Positions 34,046 through 46,214 are shown, counted from the first letter of the stretch. The stretch is DNA of 64,000 nucleotides from Chelonoidis abingdonii (GCF_003597395.2 NC_133770.1:13464066-13528065), one strand, 5' to 3'. Numbers and translations are program-made. The notes: generated from the sequence alone by a model not told the origin.

Positions 34046-34960
34046 ATCTTTACCTTGGATGTGAGAATGGATATATCATGTGCCCAGCCATGCAAATCAA
34101 CCATCCATCTGTATAAAGCGCCTAGCCCCAGTGCTGCTAGGAGACTGTTTGTGCACCGGGCTGCTGGAGTGAAGAGTGGCTGAGGAGGTCAAACCCTCAC
34201 TATATGTGTGACTCTAGCCTCTCCTTTCGCCTCCAAGCCCCACAGCAGCCTTCCATGCTGGCCTATGCAGGGATGCTACACAGACTGGTTCCATGGCCCG
34301 TGGGGGTGCACTGGCATCCACGCAGCCATCTGCCAGTGAACCTCCCTGGGCAACCCCTGGGCATACCTTAAGTGGTGCAGGGGCTTATCCTGGCGCTTGG
34401 CAACAGGGTTAATTGCCCCTGATGTGACTAGGCAATGAGATGTGCATAAGGACTACTCACATCAGTAACGGTTTGCAGGATTAGTACCTACCAAATTAGA
34501 TACACACCCTGGACAGCACCGTAATTCATTAGTGAGAATCTAAACTGTGTCAACTTCCCTTTTCCTGCAGCGCGGTATATTTCTTTAAGTCCTAAAACTA
34601 CCCAGCCAACGGAATCTATAATGATGCTTCTCCTGCTTTGCATTTTGTTTATAGCCTTCTAGCTGTTTGCCAGGGATGGATTCCAAACTGAGAAAAATAA
34701 ATGGACACATTTTTTTCTAATAAAAAATTCACTGCCCCCTCCCTCTTTCCCCTTGCCAGCTTTACTAGGAAGTGAAAAATCAAGGAAGGTTTTTTTATGT
34801 ATCAACTATAAATGAAAGTAATTTTTACAACAGTCAACAATTTGCTCTTGAGAAAAGATTCTACTAGGCACACGTTAGGCAGATGGAGGAATAGTACAGG
34901 AGGAAAAAAGTGAGGAATTATTTTTATACCACTATTTTTTCCTTTTGTAAAAAAAGCTGA
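34046..34960. other. Intron between exons 8 and 9, no named feature
   Basis: AT-rich towards the right, with no recognised exon or repeat. Confidence 0.4.
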
Positions 34961-34965
34961 CTAGA

Positions 34966-35050
34966 CTAGATCTTTAGCGGATATAAATCAGCATAGCGCC
35001 ATTGATTTTAATGCTGCGACACTGATTTACGCCAGCTGAGGAGCTGACCC
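34966..35050. repeat. Palindromic MITE family, copy 3
   Basis: ATATAAATCAGCATAGCGCC and GACACTGATTTACGCCAGC are inverted halves about a centre at ATTGATTTTAAT. Confidence 0.55.
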
Positions 35051-35454
35051 ATCGTCTGTCAGAGAAGCCAGAGTGCACATGAGGTAGATAGCAGGAAACA
35101 AAAATGTGCAAAATGTCTTTGGTTTTTGTTTGATTTATTATTTCCCATTTTATTTGTTAAAGATTTATTTATATATATAATTTTACTGGGCTACAAAGAG
35201 TTAACAGCCCTTTGAAAAGCAATCAGCTGATTTCAGGATTTTGTACTGAGGACAAACAAGGAGCCAGGAAGTGAGGGGAAAGCCAGTAACACAATCTCTC
35301 AAGAGCTTGCTTGTCCAACTCAGTAAAATCTTATTCAATCCCCAACCTTGGAGTGTGTCCTATTCCTGCATAAGCCATGGCACAGTCAGTGCATAACTAT
35401 GGAGTGAAATTCTTTTCCCTAATGCAAAGGTCCCAGTGGAACAATGATGCGTTT

Positions 35455-35545
35455 ATTTATAATAATAAATTCTGTTTATTATAGCAATGCCTAGGGAACA
35501 GCCAAGAACAGGGCCCCATTTTGTTAAGCACTCTACAAATAAAAG
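35455..35545. repeat. Ancient amniote repeat, partial copy
   Basis: ATAATAAATTCTGTTTATTA and CAGGGCCCCATTTTGTTAAG match the front of the family described at 18331. The 177-residue minus frame covering it is a chance frame. Confidence 0.45.
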
Positions 35546-35824
35546 GTAACACTCCCAGATGCCTTAAAATACAGCAGAACATGAGAGACGCCAAATTCCT
35601 ATGGTATTTTTGACTGCTTTCCCCCCTCCCCTCTCTCCCGCACTGACCACTGGATTTTCCCCATCCACAAACTCCTCCCAGCACTTTCTGGGCCAATGAA
35701 ACTTTGGGTAAAAATAAGAGTTTAAAAAAGCATTCAAAATGCCCTAGGTAATCCAAGGTCATTTTTGTCGCTGTATCTTCTCCACGTGCTGCTGTTTTGG
35801 AATCAGGCTGAAGTATCAGCATGG

Positions 35825-35895
35825 GACAGATTCTCAGCTGGTATAGATCGGTGTCGTTGGCATCCAGGGAGCTAAGCTGCATCACTCCCAGCTGA
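35825..35895. repeat. Palindromic MITE family, copy 4
   Basis: ACAGATTCTCAGCTGGTATA and CATCACTCCCAGCTGAG are diverged halves. Confidence 0.4.
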
Positions 35896-36916
35896 GTGAA
35901 ACTCTGGCTAATTGACTGCAACAGTCCTAATGAGTTTAGCTCTGTATTGAATTTATTAGCAGCATGCATAGTTGCCAGCCAATGGCGCACAAGTGTTAAC
36001 TCACTTATTTATCTCATCAGTCTGCTGGGTCCCTTCCTCCCCTATCAGGCCTGGGGGTCAGGTCCCCAAACTTTTGGGCTGCACTGATGTGCAAGGATCT
36101 CTAGGCACGTGCCACTGGCAAGGGGCCTCCATGCAAAGGTCCATTGCCTCTGCACTGCCACCCAGCAATCCTCCTTCTCGCAATCCCTTGACAACGCAGC
36201 CCCCATGCTCTCTATTACTCCCCAAGCCACCACTGCCCTCAGAATCTCTCTCAGTGGGAAGAGAGTCTGCAACATGACATGGTTTGCAGTAACCTGCACT
36301 GATTTTCCCATGCAGGTTGAGGAAGGGAAGGGGAAGGGGAAATCAGTGCAGCATGGCTGTCTCAGTTACTCTGTCTACTCCCTGGTAATGTGCCAGAATC
36401 CTCACGGAATAGCTTCCAAGGGATGGAAGGGCAGCAGAAAACAAGCCAGTGAGAGCTTTCTTCTTCTTTCAGTACAGAACAGTGCTGCTCCTCTATATTA
36501 TAATCAAGCAATGGTCCATTCTGCCTATTCAGACACGTGGAGACAACTCCCCTAGCTACTGCTCCCAAGGAGCTAGTCTTCACCTCATATATACTAAAAC
36601 TAATTAGGATAACTCCAGTATCCAGTGGACATCAGGCCCCGGAAGGTCATATTAACCAAGTTCTGTGTAAGGTGAGCATATACAAAACAGACCTGTAATA
36701 CCTAGTTGACTGGATGTGCCCTATGAGAAAGCAATTGCTAACAGGGCTGAAGACATTGTCTGGCCTCTGGACCAGAAAGTCCCTGAATTCCACAGAGCCT
36801 GTCTTCAACTGCAATTCCTTAGTGACACTCCTTTTCACAGTGAGTGATATTACATCAGTCTGGTAAGAACGCAGGCCGTGTAACAACGCACAAAGCAGTA
36901 AAGTAGCTCCACTCAC

Positions 36917-37066
36917 CTCCGGCGAGGGGAAGTCTGATATATTTCCATCAACTGGCATTACCAGCAGCATGTCCCCTAGGATTGTCTTCATGTGCTGAGC
37001 CATCATCTTCTGCTGTTCCAGGCTACAGTGGTTCTCCAAGGAAATGATTACCGGGTATGGAGAGGT
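36917..37066 (-). CDS. PLCD1: PLCD1 exon 8: X domain
   Basis: Exactly 50 codons encode [19 protein letters not shown] through SDFPSPE. Glu of LENHC matches human E390, another calcium ligand. The acceptor tract TGTCCTACCACAG is short on pyrimidines, and a tRNA-derived SINE in antisense begins about 36 bases upstream of it. The donor is GAG|GTGAGT. Confidence 0.95.
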
Positions 37067-37102
37067 CTGTGGTAGGACAGCAACATACATGATGGTTTAA
37101 TG

Positions 37103-37292
37103 GGGGACAGGGATAGCTCAGTGGTTTGAGCATTGGCCTGCTAATCCCAGGGTTATGAGCTCAATCCTTGAGGGGGCCATTTAGGGATCTGGGGCAAAAA
37201 CTGTCAGGGACAGCACCTAGGCCTGCTGTGAAGGCAGGGGGCCAGACTCAATAACCTTTCAAGGTCCCTACCAGCTCTGAGATAGGTATACC
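37103..37292 (+). mobile_element. Turtle tRNA-derived SINE (Pol III SINE), copy 1
   Basis: The tRNA-like head shows box A text TAGCTCAGTGGTTTGAG and box B-like GGTTATGAGCTCAATCC, followed by GAGGGGGCCATTTAGGGATC. The tail has CAAGGTCCCTACCAGCTCTG and GATAGGTATA. This is the cryptodiran tortoise SINE, whose tail is known to resemble turtle CR1 3' ends. It lies antisense to PLCD1, about 36 bases upstream of the exon 8 acceptor. Confidence 0.88.
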
Positions 37293-37469
37293 TCCATATT
37301 AACTCTAGCAATCTCTTTCCTCCATGTGTTATAAAACCAATGTGCTGCTAGCAGCACATTTCATTGGAAACCAGGCTGTTAACACAGCAGTACAGACAAG
37401 TTCAAATATACATTAACATAATATTACACATTCATAGCACCATTTTGGTAGCCGTCTTCTGACGTCTCT

Positions 37470-37700
37470 CAGGAAGCATAACCTAGAGGCTAGGGCACTG
37501 GAGTAGGAGGCAGTGGCTCCATTCCCAGCTCAACTGGTCCACAGACCTCAAACAAGTCATTTAATTTTCCCTGTGCCTCAGTTCCCCAGCTGTACAATGG
37601 GGATAATGCTTCCTGACCTCAGAGGGGTGTTCTGAAAGTAACATCCATTAATGCCTGTGAGACGCTCAGATACTAGTGTGACAAGGGCAAGACAGATCCC
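37470..37700 (+). mobile_element. MIR/CORE-type SINE
   Basis: CTAGAGGCTAGGGCACTGGA, CAAACAAGTCATTTAATT, CTGTGCCTCAGTTCCCCAGC and TACAATGGGGATAATG occur in family order. Confidence 0.75.
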
Positions 37701-38234
37701 ATATCATCAAGTCATTTCTTCCTTTCCTGATAACACATCTAATGGGTTTTAGGACCCCTGGGAAGTGCTACCCGCTGTGCACCCTCCTGGATATTTCCTT
37801 GCACTGTAGGCTTCTGATTTCTGCATCCTAAAATCCTGGGGAAAACTGGATGTTGGCTCTAAAGGCAAATTAACTGAAGAAGAAGGAGGAAGCCTGAGTC
37901 CCCAGTGAGTCTGGAAGAACAACAGTCTTGGTATAAAGGATGAAAGCCAAGGGCTCCTATGCAAGACACCCAGGTTTGATCGCTATACCCTATAATTTAC
38001 TCTTAGTAGGAAGAGAGAGGGAATATCTCCCATCAATGCCTCACATGCACACACATGGATTTCTCTAAAACCTCTGGATAAATAAGGCTGAGCCATCAGA
38101 TATCACAGCCAAGCTAAGCATGAACTGAACAGACAAGTTAATTTGGCAGCCTGCATTTCCCTTTGCCTGCATGCATTATTGTTCTAATTTCTGGTTACTG
38201 TCTTCACTGTGGCAGGAGTCCGGGTCCCATTACG

Positions 38235-38285
38235 CTAAGTGCTGCGCCCTTGTGCAATGCAAAGACAATCTCTGCCCCAAAAGGC
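38235..38285 (+). repeat. Ancient amniote repeat, short copy
   Basis: AAGTGCTGCGCCCTTGTGCA and AGACAATCTCTGCCCCAAAA resemble the tail of the family at 18331. Confidence 0.4.
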
Positions 38286-38500
38286 TCAGCATTTCAATAA
38301 CCCTCAGGTACTGCTCACTGCAAAGGGCCAGGCACAGGTATGGCAGCCCAGAAAAGGACCAACGAGAAATGGAAGTATGCAGGTTTCATTCTGCACACAC
38401 AATGGAAAGCTGAGTATTTCACTGGAGCGGAATGTCTGCCTGTTTGTTCTCAGAGAAAATAAATGAAGCTGCAAGATACCCCCCCGTCCTTTGTTCTTAC

Positions 38501-38645
38501 TTTGAAAGCATAGTTCTTGATGGCCTTTATGGCGTCACTGAAGAGGATCTTGGAGGTGAGTGTGTAGCCATGATAAATGACAGGCTCTGAGTTAGGACCA
38601 TCCCAGCAGTCCAGCTCCACACAGCGGCAGCCTTTGGTCAGGGCT
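38501..38645 (-). CDS. PLCD1: PLCD1 exon 7: X domain with calcium-binding acidic pair
   Basis: After a split Arg codon, 48 residues run from [16 protein letters not shown] to AIKNYAFK. The Glu and Asp of VELDCWDG match human E341 and D343, which bind the catalytic calcium, and the His of IYHGYT matches the second catalytic histidine, H356. The acceptor is TTTCCAG and the donor AAA|GTAAGA, phase 0. Confidence 0.95.
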
Positions 38646-40112
38646 CTGGAAACAAAGAATGGAGGCATTTGGGTTTTTCTCCCCCTCCCCCTCCCCCAAA
38701 TGGGACAATATCGTATATGGGCATTTCAATATACGCCGAAGGCTGATGGGAGGCTTTGATACATGCAGAGTAAGTGAAAACAGGGGAACCTGTAAAAGTG
38801 TATTGGGACTGAGGAGAGGGGAGCTCAAGAGAGATCAGAACAACTGAAAAGAGAGGAGCTCAGAGAAACTGATGAACAAGCTCAGAAATGCATAAAGGAA
38901 TCGGAGGAGAGGAGAGATGGGAAAAGCTCAGGGCAGCTGAAGATAAGGGGGAGCTGAAAAGCACAGGGGGGTTGGAGAGAAAGGAGATTAGGGAAGCCCG
39001 AAGATAGTGAAGAGCAGATTGAGAAAGGCTGACTGGGCATAAAGAGAGTGGATCAAAGAAGCCATCAGCAGCTGCCACAATCAGAGAGGCCTAGACCATG
39101 TGCATTCTTCATGCAGATTTGACAAGGAGTTGGGGATGCATTTTCAAAGCTGGGCTCACTGATGTAGCTATGCGAACTCCACTGGCATTTAATGAGATGA
39201 AATCCCCTTTAGAAAGTTCACCCCACAGATTATATAGCTTGAATGTGTGCTCAGAAAGCCCCTGTCCTGCATTGTCTGGTTCTTGTCTATATATTCGTCA
39301 CTGTAGGCTTATGAAGATGATCTTTCCACTTTTTTCTACAGAGGCATATATGTACAGTAGGCCACGTGTACAGTAATTCCCCATATGCTTGAAATGACCC
39401 ATCTCCTATAAGCACTGCTACAAGACCTGTGGGAACCACACAGTTAACCACAATGGAATCAGGATTAAGTAATTTCCTGATATTGCAAAATGCATTCAAA
39501 TAACCAATGAAAGCAATTCACTGAGCTAAATCCTCTGCCCGCTCCCCGTCGTTTTTGATTAGATAGCTGCTGCTCCCCAACAAATCCATCAGGTAGGAAA
39601 AGAGCCACGGTAGCAGAGCACCTACTCAGTGTAACTATCACTCACAATCTGATCATGACTCACGTGATTTCAGGGGTTTCTTCCTGGAATCATGCTATTG
39701 CCTGAGAATTCAGCTTTCACTGACAAAAGAGTCAATGTCTACCTCTCATGGCTGCAGAGAAAACTTGAAAACATGACCCGTGAAGTCCCCAACTCCAGAA
39801 GACAAATACAAAGCATGTCACATTTATTAGTTTTAAAATCTCATTATTTTGGGGGCCTGACTCAAGATTATTGCATGCTTACAGTTGGCAATACCTCTCT
39901 GCTGGCTTAGCTACAGGGAAGTTTCTTGTTGGCTGGCCTGTTTGCAGCTGTTTGAGGCCACTCCAACATCTGGCCACTAGCTGGCAGACACAACAATCAG
40001 CAATAAGGTTAGGGTCAGTGCATGTAAGGGTGGAATTGAACATTCTAGGATCAAGCCTGCCTGTATGTGTTCTGCATCCTGGTATAAACTGTGCTGAGAG
40101 ATCCCCCCTTAC

Positions 40113-40314
40113 CTGATATAGGCCTCTGTGCTACTGGGCCCTGTGATCTGGTCTTCCATTAGATAGGTATTGTGCGACGACGACACCAAGTAGTGACTGA
40201 GGGGCTGAGTCATGTCCTGGTAAACTTTACTGTGAGAGGAGTTGAATATGTTCCCCTCAGCAGACAGCAGATACATCAGGAAACCATCTTTGGTCATGAT
40301 CTGTTGTTTCTTGG
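40113..40314 (-). CDS. PLCD1: PLCD1 exon 6: start of catalytic X domain
   Basis: The exon completes a split Ala codon, then encodes 66 residues including [15 protein letters not shown] and the PLC signature [16 protein letters not shown]. The His-Asn pair in SSSHN corresponds to human H311 (general acid/base) and N312 (calcium ligand). It ends GPSSTEAYI plus AG, which with A from the next exon makes Arg. The acceptor is CTGGTAG and the donor CAG|GTAAGG. Confidence 0.95.
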
Positions 40315-40639
40315 CTACCAGATAAAAGAAATATAAACCAGTGGTGAAAATATGACAGCTCGGTACTGGAAGAATGTGAAACACCCTAAGGGTACCCTGG
40401 GCTGTGCAGCCCCTAGACACCATCTGCCCTAGTGTGAGGTGCCTTGCTGTGGGTCAGCTCTCTGACACAACCAGGTTCTGGCTACACAAGCACTCCACTC
40501 TCTCTGAATGGGTTAGCTAAAGGCACACAGCAAGCCCCAAGTCTTCAGAGCATTCCTGGTAGTGTCCAGCCCCTCCCAATGACCAGGCCTGCTGTTCCCA
40601 AAAGAGCAGGACGCACCAGCTTGTAAGATTCAACTCACA

Positions 40640-41875
40640 AGAATATAAGAATGGCCATACTGGGTCAGACCAAAGGTCCATCCAGCCCAGTAGCCTGTCT
40701 GCTGACAGTGGCCAATGCCAGTGCCCCAGAGGGAGTGAACCTAACAGGTAATGATCAAGTGATCTTTCTCCTGCCGCCCATCATCACCCTCTGACAAACA
40801 GAGGCTAAGGACACCATTCCTTACCCATCCTAATAGCCATTAATGGACTTAACCTCCATGAATTTATCCAGTTCTCTTTTAAACACTGTTATAGTCCTAG
40901 CCTTCACAACCTCCTCAGGCAAGGAGTTCCACAGGTTGACTGTGCGCTGTGTGAAGAACTTCTTCCTTTTATTTGTTATAAACCTGCTGCCCATTAATTT
41001 CATTTGGCCCCTAGTTCTATATTATCGGAAGAAGTAAAATAACTTTTTTTATTCACTTTCTTCACCCACTCATGATTTATACACCTCTATAATATCCCCC
41101 TTTTATTCCTTTTTCCAAGCTGGAAGTCCTAGCCTCTTTAATGTCTCTCATACGACCCGTAAACCCCTAATCATTTTAGTTGCCCTTCTCTGAACCTTTT
41201 CTAATGTCAGTATATATTTTTTGAGATGAAGAGACTACATCCGTATGCAGTATTCAAGATGTGGGCGTACGATGGATTTATATAAGGGAAATAAGATATT
41301 CTCTATCCCTTTTTTAATGATTCCTAACATCCTGTTTGCTTTTCTGACTGCCACTGCACACTACATGGACGTCTTCAGAGAACTATCCATGACGACTCCA
41401 AGATTTTTTTCCTGATTAGTTGTAGCTAAATTAGCCCCCATCATATTGTATGTATAGTTGGGATTATTTTTTCCAATGTGCGTTACTTTACATTTATCCA
41501 CATTAAATTTAATTTGCCATTTTGTTGCTCAATCACTTAGTTTTATGAGATCTATTTGAAGTTCTTCACAGTCTGCTTTGGTCCTAACTATCTTGAGCAG
41601 TCTAGTATCGTTTGCAAACTTTGCCACCTCATTGTTTACCCCTTTCTCCAGATCATTTATGATAAATTGAATAGGATTGGTCCTAGGACTGACCTTTGGG
41701 GAACACCACTAGTTACCCCTCTCCATTCTGAAAATTTACCATTTATTCCTACCCTTTGTTCCCTGTCTTTTACCCAGTTCTCATTCCATGAAAGGATCTT
41801 TCCTTTTATCCTATGACAACTCAATTTACGTAAGAGCCTTTGGTGAGGGATCACCACTTTGCTTAACACCACAGA
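40640..41875 (-). mobile_element. CR1-superfamily LINE, decayed
   Basis: The minus frame 41872-41657 keeps reverse transcriptase text: WNENWVKDREQRVGINGKFS and GVTSGVPQRSVLGPILFNLS (the GVPQGS..GP block, with G to R). The 3' UTR runs to a terminus at about 40640 (GGTCTGACCCAGTATGGCC on the minus strand). It lies between exons 5 and 6, antisense neither to a gene nor to another repeat. Confidence 0.85.
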
Positions 41876-42454
41876 ACTGAGATCTATTTACAGTGAAAAC
41901 AAGAACAGTTCATTCTCAAATACAGACATTCCAGTGATAATGAGGAAGAATACCGGAAACAAATGGGTACATATAAAATAAAATCATAACATGCTTTCTA
42001 GAGACTAAACTTAACTAACAAGTTACCCTCTTGTCTAAAGAAGCTTATCTCACCCAAAGTTATCTCCAGTGGTTTCAACCCAGCCTGCCTGAGACCCCTC
42101 TTTCATGAAGCAAACTCACTGTTTGTTTATGTCGTAGGTGAAGTATGACAGATCTTCTTTGACTCCCAAACAGGCCAGAACTAGCCTTTGATGTGCACCT
42201 CCAGATAGGGTTCCACTCCCCACGGTTCACCTCTTCCTGCTACTCTTCTTGCTTTGAAGTTTTCACAATCCTTCATTAGCATTTGGTTCAGACTGGTGAG
42301 AGGAGATTCACCACGAACCATACAGCGAACCGTCAGATAAACATTCTTGTCTGACAGAAAACCTGTTTTTCACCTTTTCACCTGTGACTAGTCCCTAGCC
42401 ACAGGATGTAATTTCCAGTCAAATATTATGTGTAAACATAGCTCTTTACATAAC

Positions 42455-42640
42455 ATAGCTCAGTGGTTTGAGTACTAGCCTGCTAAACCCAGGGTTGTGA
42501 GTTCAACCTTTGAGGGGGCCACTTAGGGATCTGGGGCAAAATCAGTACTTGGTCCTGCTGGTGAAGGCAGGGGGTTGGACTCAATAACCCATTGGGGTCC
42601 CTTCCAGTTCTATGAGACAGGTATATCTCAATATGTGTGA
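42455..42640 (+). mobile_element. Turtle tRNA-derived SINE, copy 2
   Basis: ATAGCTCAGTGGTTTGAGTA, GGTTGTGAGTTCAACC, GGGATCTGGGGCAAAATCAG and the tail GGGTCCCTTCCAGTTCTATG match copy 1. The tail GTTCTATGA shows the CR1-like end well. Confidence 0.85.
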
Positions 42641-42751
42641 GTTCATGATATTGATGACCAGTGTGACACTGGCTTTTATTTGAGACCTCACAGGACATTA
42701 TTTGGTGAACTAGACCTTACATACAAGACTCAGGGGATTCCTGGAGCCCCT

Positions 42752-42990
42752 CAGCCACCGACTTTCTTCTTTCTGGGTGGGTGCTCCACCCCCACTCCAC
42801 CCGAGGCCCCTCCCCCACTCTGCCCTATCCCCCAAGCCCCAATCTAGCTCCACCTCTTTCCGCCCCTGCTCTTCCCCTTCCCCCCAGTGCCTCCTGCCTG
42901 CTGCCGAACAGCTGATCAGGCAGGTGGCTGAGCACCCACTATTTTTTTTCATGAGTGTTCCAGTCCCCGAGCACTCATGGAGTCAGCACC
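42752..42990. mobile_element. Diverged relative of the CATAGG-ended element
   Basis: GGGTGGGTGCTCCACCCCC at the left and GCACTCATGGAGTCAGCACC at the right mirror the element at 23332-23700. The interior has the same CCCAAGCCCC style and a GAACAGCTG motif. Its exact ends are unclear. Confidence 0.55.
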
Positions 42991-43861
42991 TCTGCCCACA
43001 GCACCCTCTGGCCAATAGACATTAAGAGATTTTTGGGTCACAAAGAACTAAATCTGAAAGGATTAATAACTGTACCCACAGATGCCTGCATACAGCTCCC
43101 ACTGACTTCAGTGAGCTGCCTATGCTGAATATGACCTTAGTGATACGAAAGCTGTTACTGTTGTTCAGTAGAAGCTGATAGCTCCCTTTGCCTGACAAAG
43201 CTTTTAGAATAAAAAAATGAACATCTAGCTTTATATCCCCGTCACATCCCTCAAATTCCCTAGGAAACACTAATAATGTATTGTTTGAGGAAAGCAAGAC
43301 TTGCAAAGGGCAAGGCCAATGAAGTACAGCAGTACTGGCTTGACTAGAGGGTGCTCTAACTTACACTGGGAACTGAACTGGTCCCTAGGCCAGTCCCAAA
43401 ACCAGGGAACTGCACAGCTACTTTTGTCCCCACCCCATTCTTGAGCTGCGCCAGCCACAGCCCAGGATCATGGCCTTTTTGCTGTCTGGAATATTGAGTC
43501 TAAGATGCTGCATGGTGGTTACTCATTTCATCTCCGAGTAGAAATAAAATAATTCCGTATTTGCTCTATTGAAATGCAGGTCACTTAACTGGCTGCCTAA
43601 ATATGTATTTAGGTGCCTACTTATATTTAGGTACCCAAGTTTCAAAAGCTTCTCCTTATTCTCTTTGGGCTAGCTTGGCTAAGAAATGCAGACATGGCGA
43701 TGCTGAGTGTTACCGTGTTTTTCAGGTGCTTGGAAATTCACTGGGATTCACAAAGGCTGAGTTAGGGTGCCTAGGCTCCCTATGCAATGACTAAGGAGAG
43801 ATAGGCAGCAGGGCCTCAGAATGGATTCACAAAAGCCAACATGCTAGGTGGCTCCTCCCCT

Positions 43862-44131
43862 TAGGGTTGCCACCTGTCCAGTTTTCACCTTGGCAGTCCA
43901 GGTTTTGGCTTGTGTGTCCGGGTGCCATTTGACAAACCCTGATGTCCAGTTTTTTTGATCTGGGGTGGAAGAAGCAGAGCAGAGGCAGAGTCTTGGGAGG
44001 AAGAGATGGAGAAGCTGGCGGGGCCTCGAGGGAAGAGGCGGAGCAGGGACGGGGCTTGGGGGGGAAGAGGTGGGGCAGTGGGCAGAGCCACCGGGGTCTG
44101 ATTACTAGCCATTAGAAAGGTGGCAAACCTA
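43862..44131. mobile_element. TAGGG-ended DNA transposon, 270 bp, hAT-like
   Basis: Ends TAGGGTTGCCACCT and AGGTGGCAAACCTA are inverted. Flanks CCTCCCCT (43854-43861) and CCTCACCT (44132-44139) match at 7 of 8, the length typical of hAT elements. No coding remains. Confidence 0.78.
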
Positions 44132-44802
44132 CCTCACCTATACAAGCCAATGGGAGATGCCAGCAACAGGAGTGTGTGCTAAGCCCCACTGCTCTCACAG
44201 AGATGGGCCCTAAGTGCAGGGTGCAGGGAGGCACCTCCCTCTGCTTGGGATTCTCAGCTGTGAACCCACTCTTGGCATGTGGCATCTATGATGTTTTTGC
44301 AAGCGGCCAGGGGAGGACCAGAGCTAGTTCCTGCCTAACTTTTAGCCCAGTGGTTAGTGTACTCATATGGGATTTGGGAGACCCCTAGTTCAAATTTCCT
44401 TTCCTCGTGAAGGGAGTAAGGGATTTGAACAAGGATCTGCCGCCTCTCTAGAGAGTGCCCTAACTGAGCTCTGGGATATTCTGAAGTGGGGCTTGCTCAT
44501 TCTCTTCTGCTGAAGCAGTTCCACTGTGAATAAATCATATAAAGAGCCCTTGGGGCAAGGGGACTGGATCCCAAGTCGCTTACCTCCCAGGGGAGTGCTC
44601 CAACTGCCAGGTTACTGAGTCATTCTGAAACTGGTGCTTGCTCTCTCCTTGGCCCAGTGAATCTTACCCTGTTTTGTGTAAGCTCATCTGCAGGGGCCAG
44701 ATCTTGTAGGAAGTTCTTACCCAATCGGGCTCCACATATGACTTAGGGTGGAGGGGAGATATGATTGAGGTCTATAAAATCATAACTGGTGCAGAGAAAG
44801 TA

Positions 44803-44930
44803 GCTGAGGATCTGGCCCATTGAGTTCAATTAAGTCTAGATGGTCTTTCAGGTGGGACTCTGAAAACCTAAGTTCTGCCCACTCTGCACAGTTCTCAAAA
44901 TTCCCATAGTACTTGGTTTGACCCACAGGA
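44803..44930. repeat. Unclassified duplicate pair, copy 1
   Basis: About 128 bases, including AATTAAGTCTAGATGGTCTT and CCCATAGTACTTGGTTTG, recur at 48044-48172 with roughly nine in ten bases equal by eye. Confidence 0.7.
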
Positions 44931-45590
44931 TCTTAACGAGCAATTCTCCGAGTTTGCTAACATCTGCCTTCTTGAAGTCCATTGTCTTTCTTTTGCTGTC
45001 TTCCTCCTGACATTCCTTAGAATCATGAGCTCTATCATTTCATGATCCATTGTCACTCAAGCTGCCTTCCATCTTCCAATACTCAACCAGTTCCTCCCTA
45101 TTTATCAGAATCAAATCTGGAACAGCCTCTCCCCTAATCACTTTCTCCACCCTCTGTAATAAAAAATTGTCTCCAATGTATTCCAAGAACTTGATGGATA
45201 ATCTGTGTCCCGTTGTACTGTTTTCCCTACACATGCCTGGGTAGTTGAAGTCCACCATCACCATCAAGTCCTGTGCTCTGGATGATTTTGTTAGTTGTTT
45301 AAAAAAAGCTTCATCCACCTTTTCTTCCTGGTTAGGTGGTCTGTCATAGACCTCTACCATGACATCACTCTTGTTTTTCACCCCTTTTATCCTTACCCAG
45401 AGACTTTTAAGAAGTCTGTCTCTTTTCCATCTCAACCTCAGCACAAGCGTATATGTCTTTGATATACAAGTCAACCCCTCCTCCCTTTTCTCCCTACCTG
45501 TCCTTCCTGAGCAAGCTGTACCCTTCTACACCAATAGCCCAGTCATGTATAATATCCAGATGCCTGGCTTGAGGCTGCCGTGGGCATGGT
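44931..45590 (-). mobile_element. CR1-superfamily LINE fragment with endonuclease domain
   Basis: Minus frame 45474-45040 (144 residues) encodes an AP-type endonuclease segment: [37 protein letters not shown] and [12 protein letters not shown], then [15 protein letters not shown]. The DFNYP block corresponds to GDFN of LINE endonucleases, with the Gly lost (VDFN). It is not a host gene. Confidence 0.85.
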
Positions 45591-45779
45591 CAGAGGCAGG
45601 AACATAGGCACCTAGGGAACTTTTACTCCACAAATGTAGGCTTCGAGTGAGCTTAGGTGCCTATAGAGTTTGGTGGCAGCTGAGAAGGAGCTTTGTGAAT
45701 CCCAGTAAGGCCTGATTCTGGGATTTAGGTGCCTAAAGTGGCAGTTAGGTGCCTAAATCCTATCGTGAATCTAGCTTTT

Positions 45780-45905
45780 TGTGACTCAGTTTCCCCATCT
45801 GGAAAATGGAAATGACAATACAAATCTGCCTTTGCAAAGTGCTTTGAGATCATCAGATGACAGGTGCTATAGTAGGGCTAAATATTATACAAGGATTATT
45901 ATTAA
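45780..45905 (+). mobile_element. MIR/CORE-type SINE remnant
   Basis: GTGACTCAGTTTCCCCATCT and GTGCTTTGAGATCATCAGAT followed by AGGTGCTATA are the 3' body of the group. Confidence 0.65.
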
Positions 45906-46214
45906 ATAAACCATCTGTCGCTTCCCCACAAGGACTACAGCAACCCTTAAAACTCTATACATCAACCATTTTCCTGCTGGGTACTGCACCAGAGCAAAGA
46001 CCTGAGAAAAAAGACACTTTCCAGTCTACCCAACACATCCCTGTGGAGCTGCTAACATTCTTCTGGAATATTGACACATCAGAGATGGCTGCTGCAATAC
46101 AAGGACACGTAAGGCTTAAGAAGGAAACAGCAGCAAAATAGTTCCAGGAATTGCTCTACCCAGAGCAAGAATTTTAGACTCTCACCCAAACAGCAGCCAG
46201 TGCTGCCAACCCAC

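Larger units (their letters stand above)
43597..45790. repeat. TAGGTGCC-type ancient repeat, interrupted by younger insertions
   Basis: TTTAGGTGCCTAC-like words at 43605-43760 resume at 45606-45790 (TTAGGTGCCTAAATCC). Between them lie a DNA transposon at 43862-44131, tRNA-like SINE remains near 44349-44700 (CCCAGTGGTTAGTGTACTCA) and a CR1 fragment. Whether the outer pieces were once one copy is not certain. Confidence 0.4.

Noticed and set aside
35457..35990. 177-residue minus-strand frame
   Set aside because: It overlaps an ancient repeat and a palindromic MITE, shows no domain, and lies in an intron of PLCD1 on the same strand without matching splice phase.
37105..37175. Possible tRNA gene
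   Set aside because: The box A and box B-like text belongs to a tRNA-derived SINE with its long body and CR1-like tail; no tRNA cloverleaf with a mature 3' end.
45040..45474. 144-residue minus-strand frame looking like a nuclease gene
   Set aside because: It is the endonuclease segment of a CR1-type LINE, broken and truncated, not a host gene.
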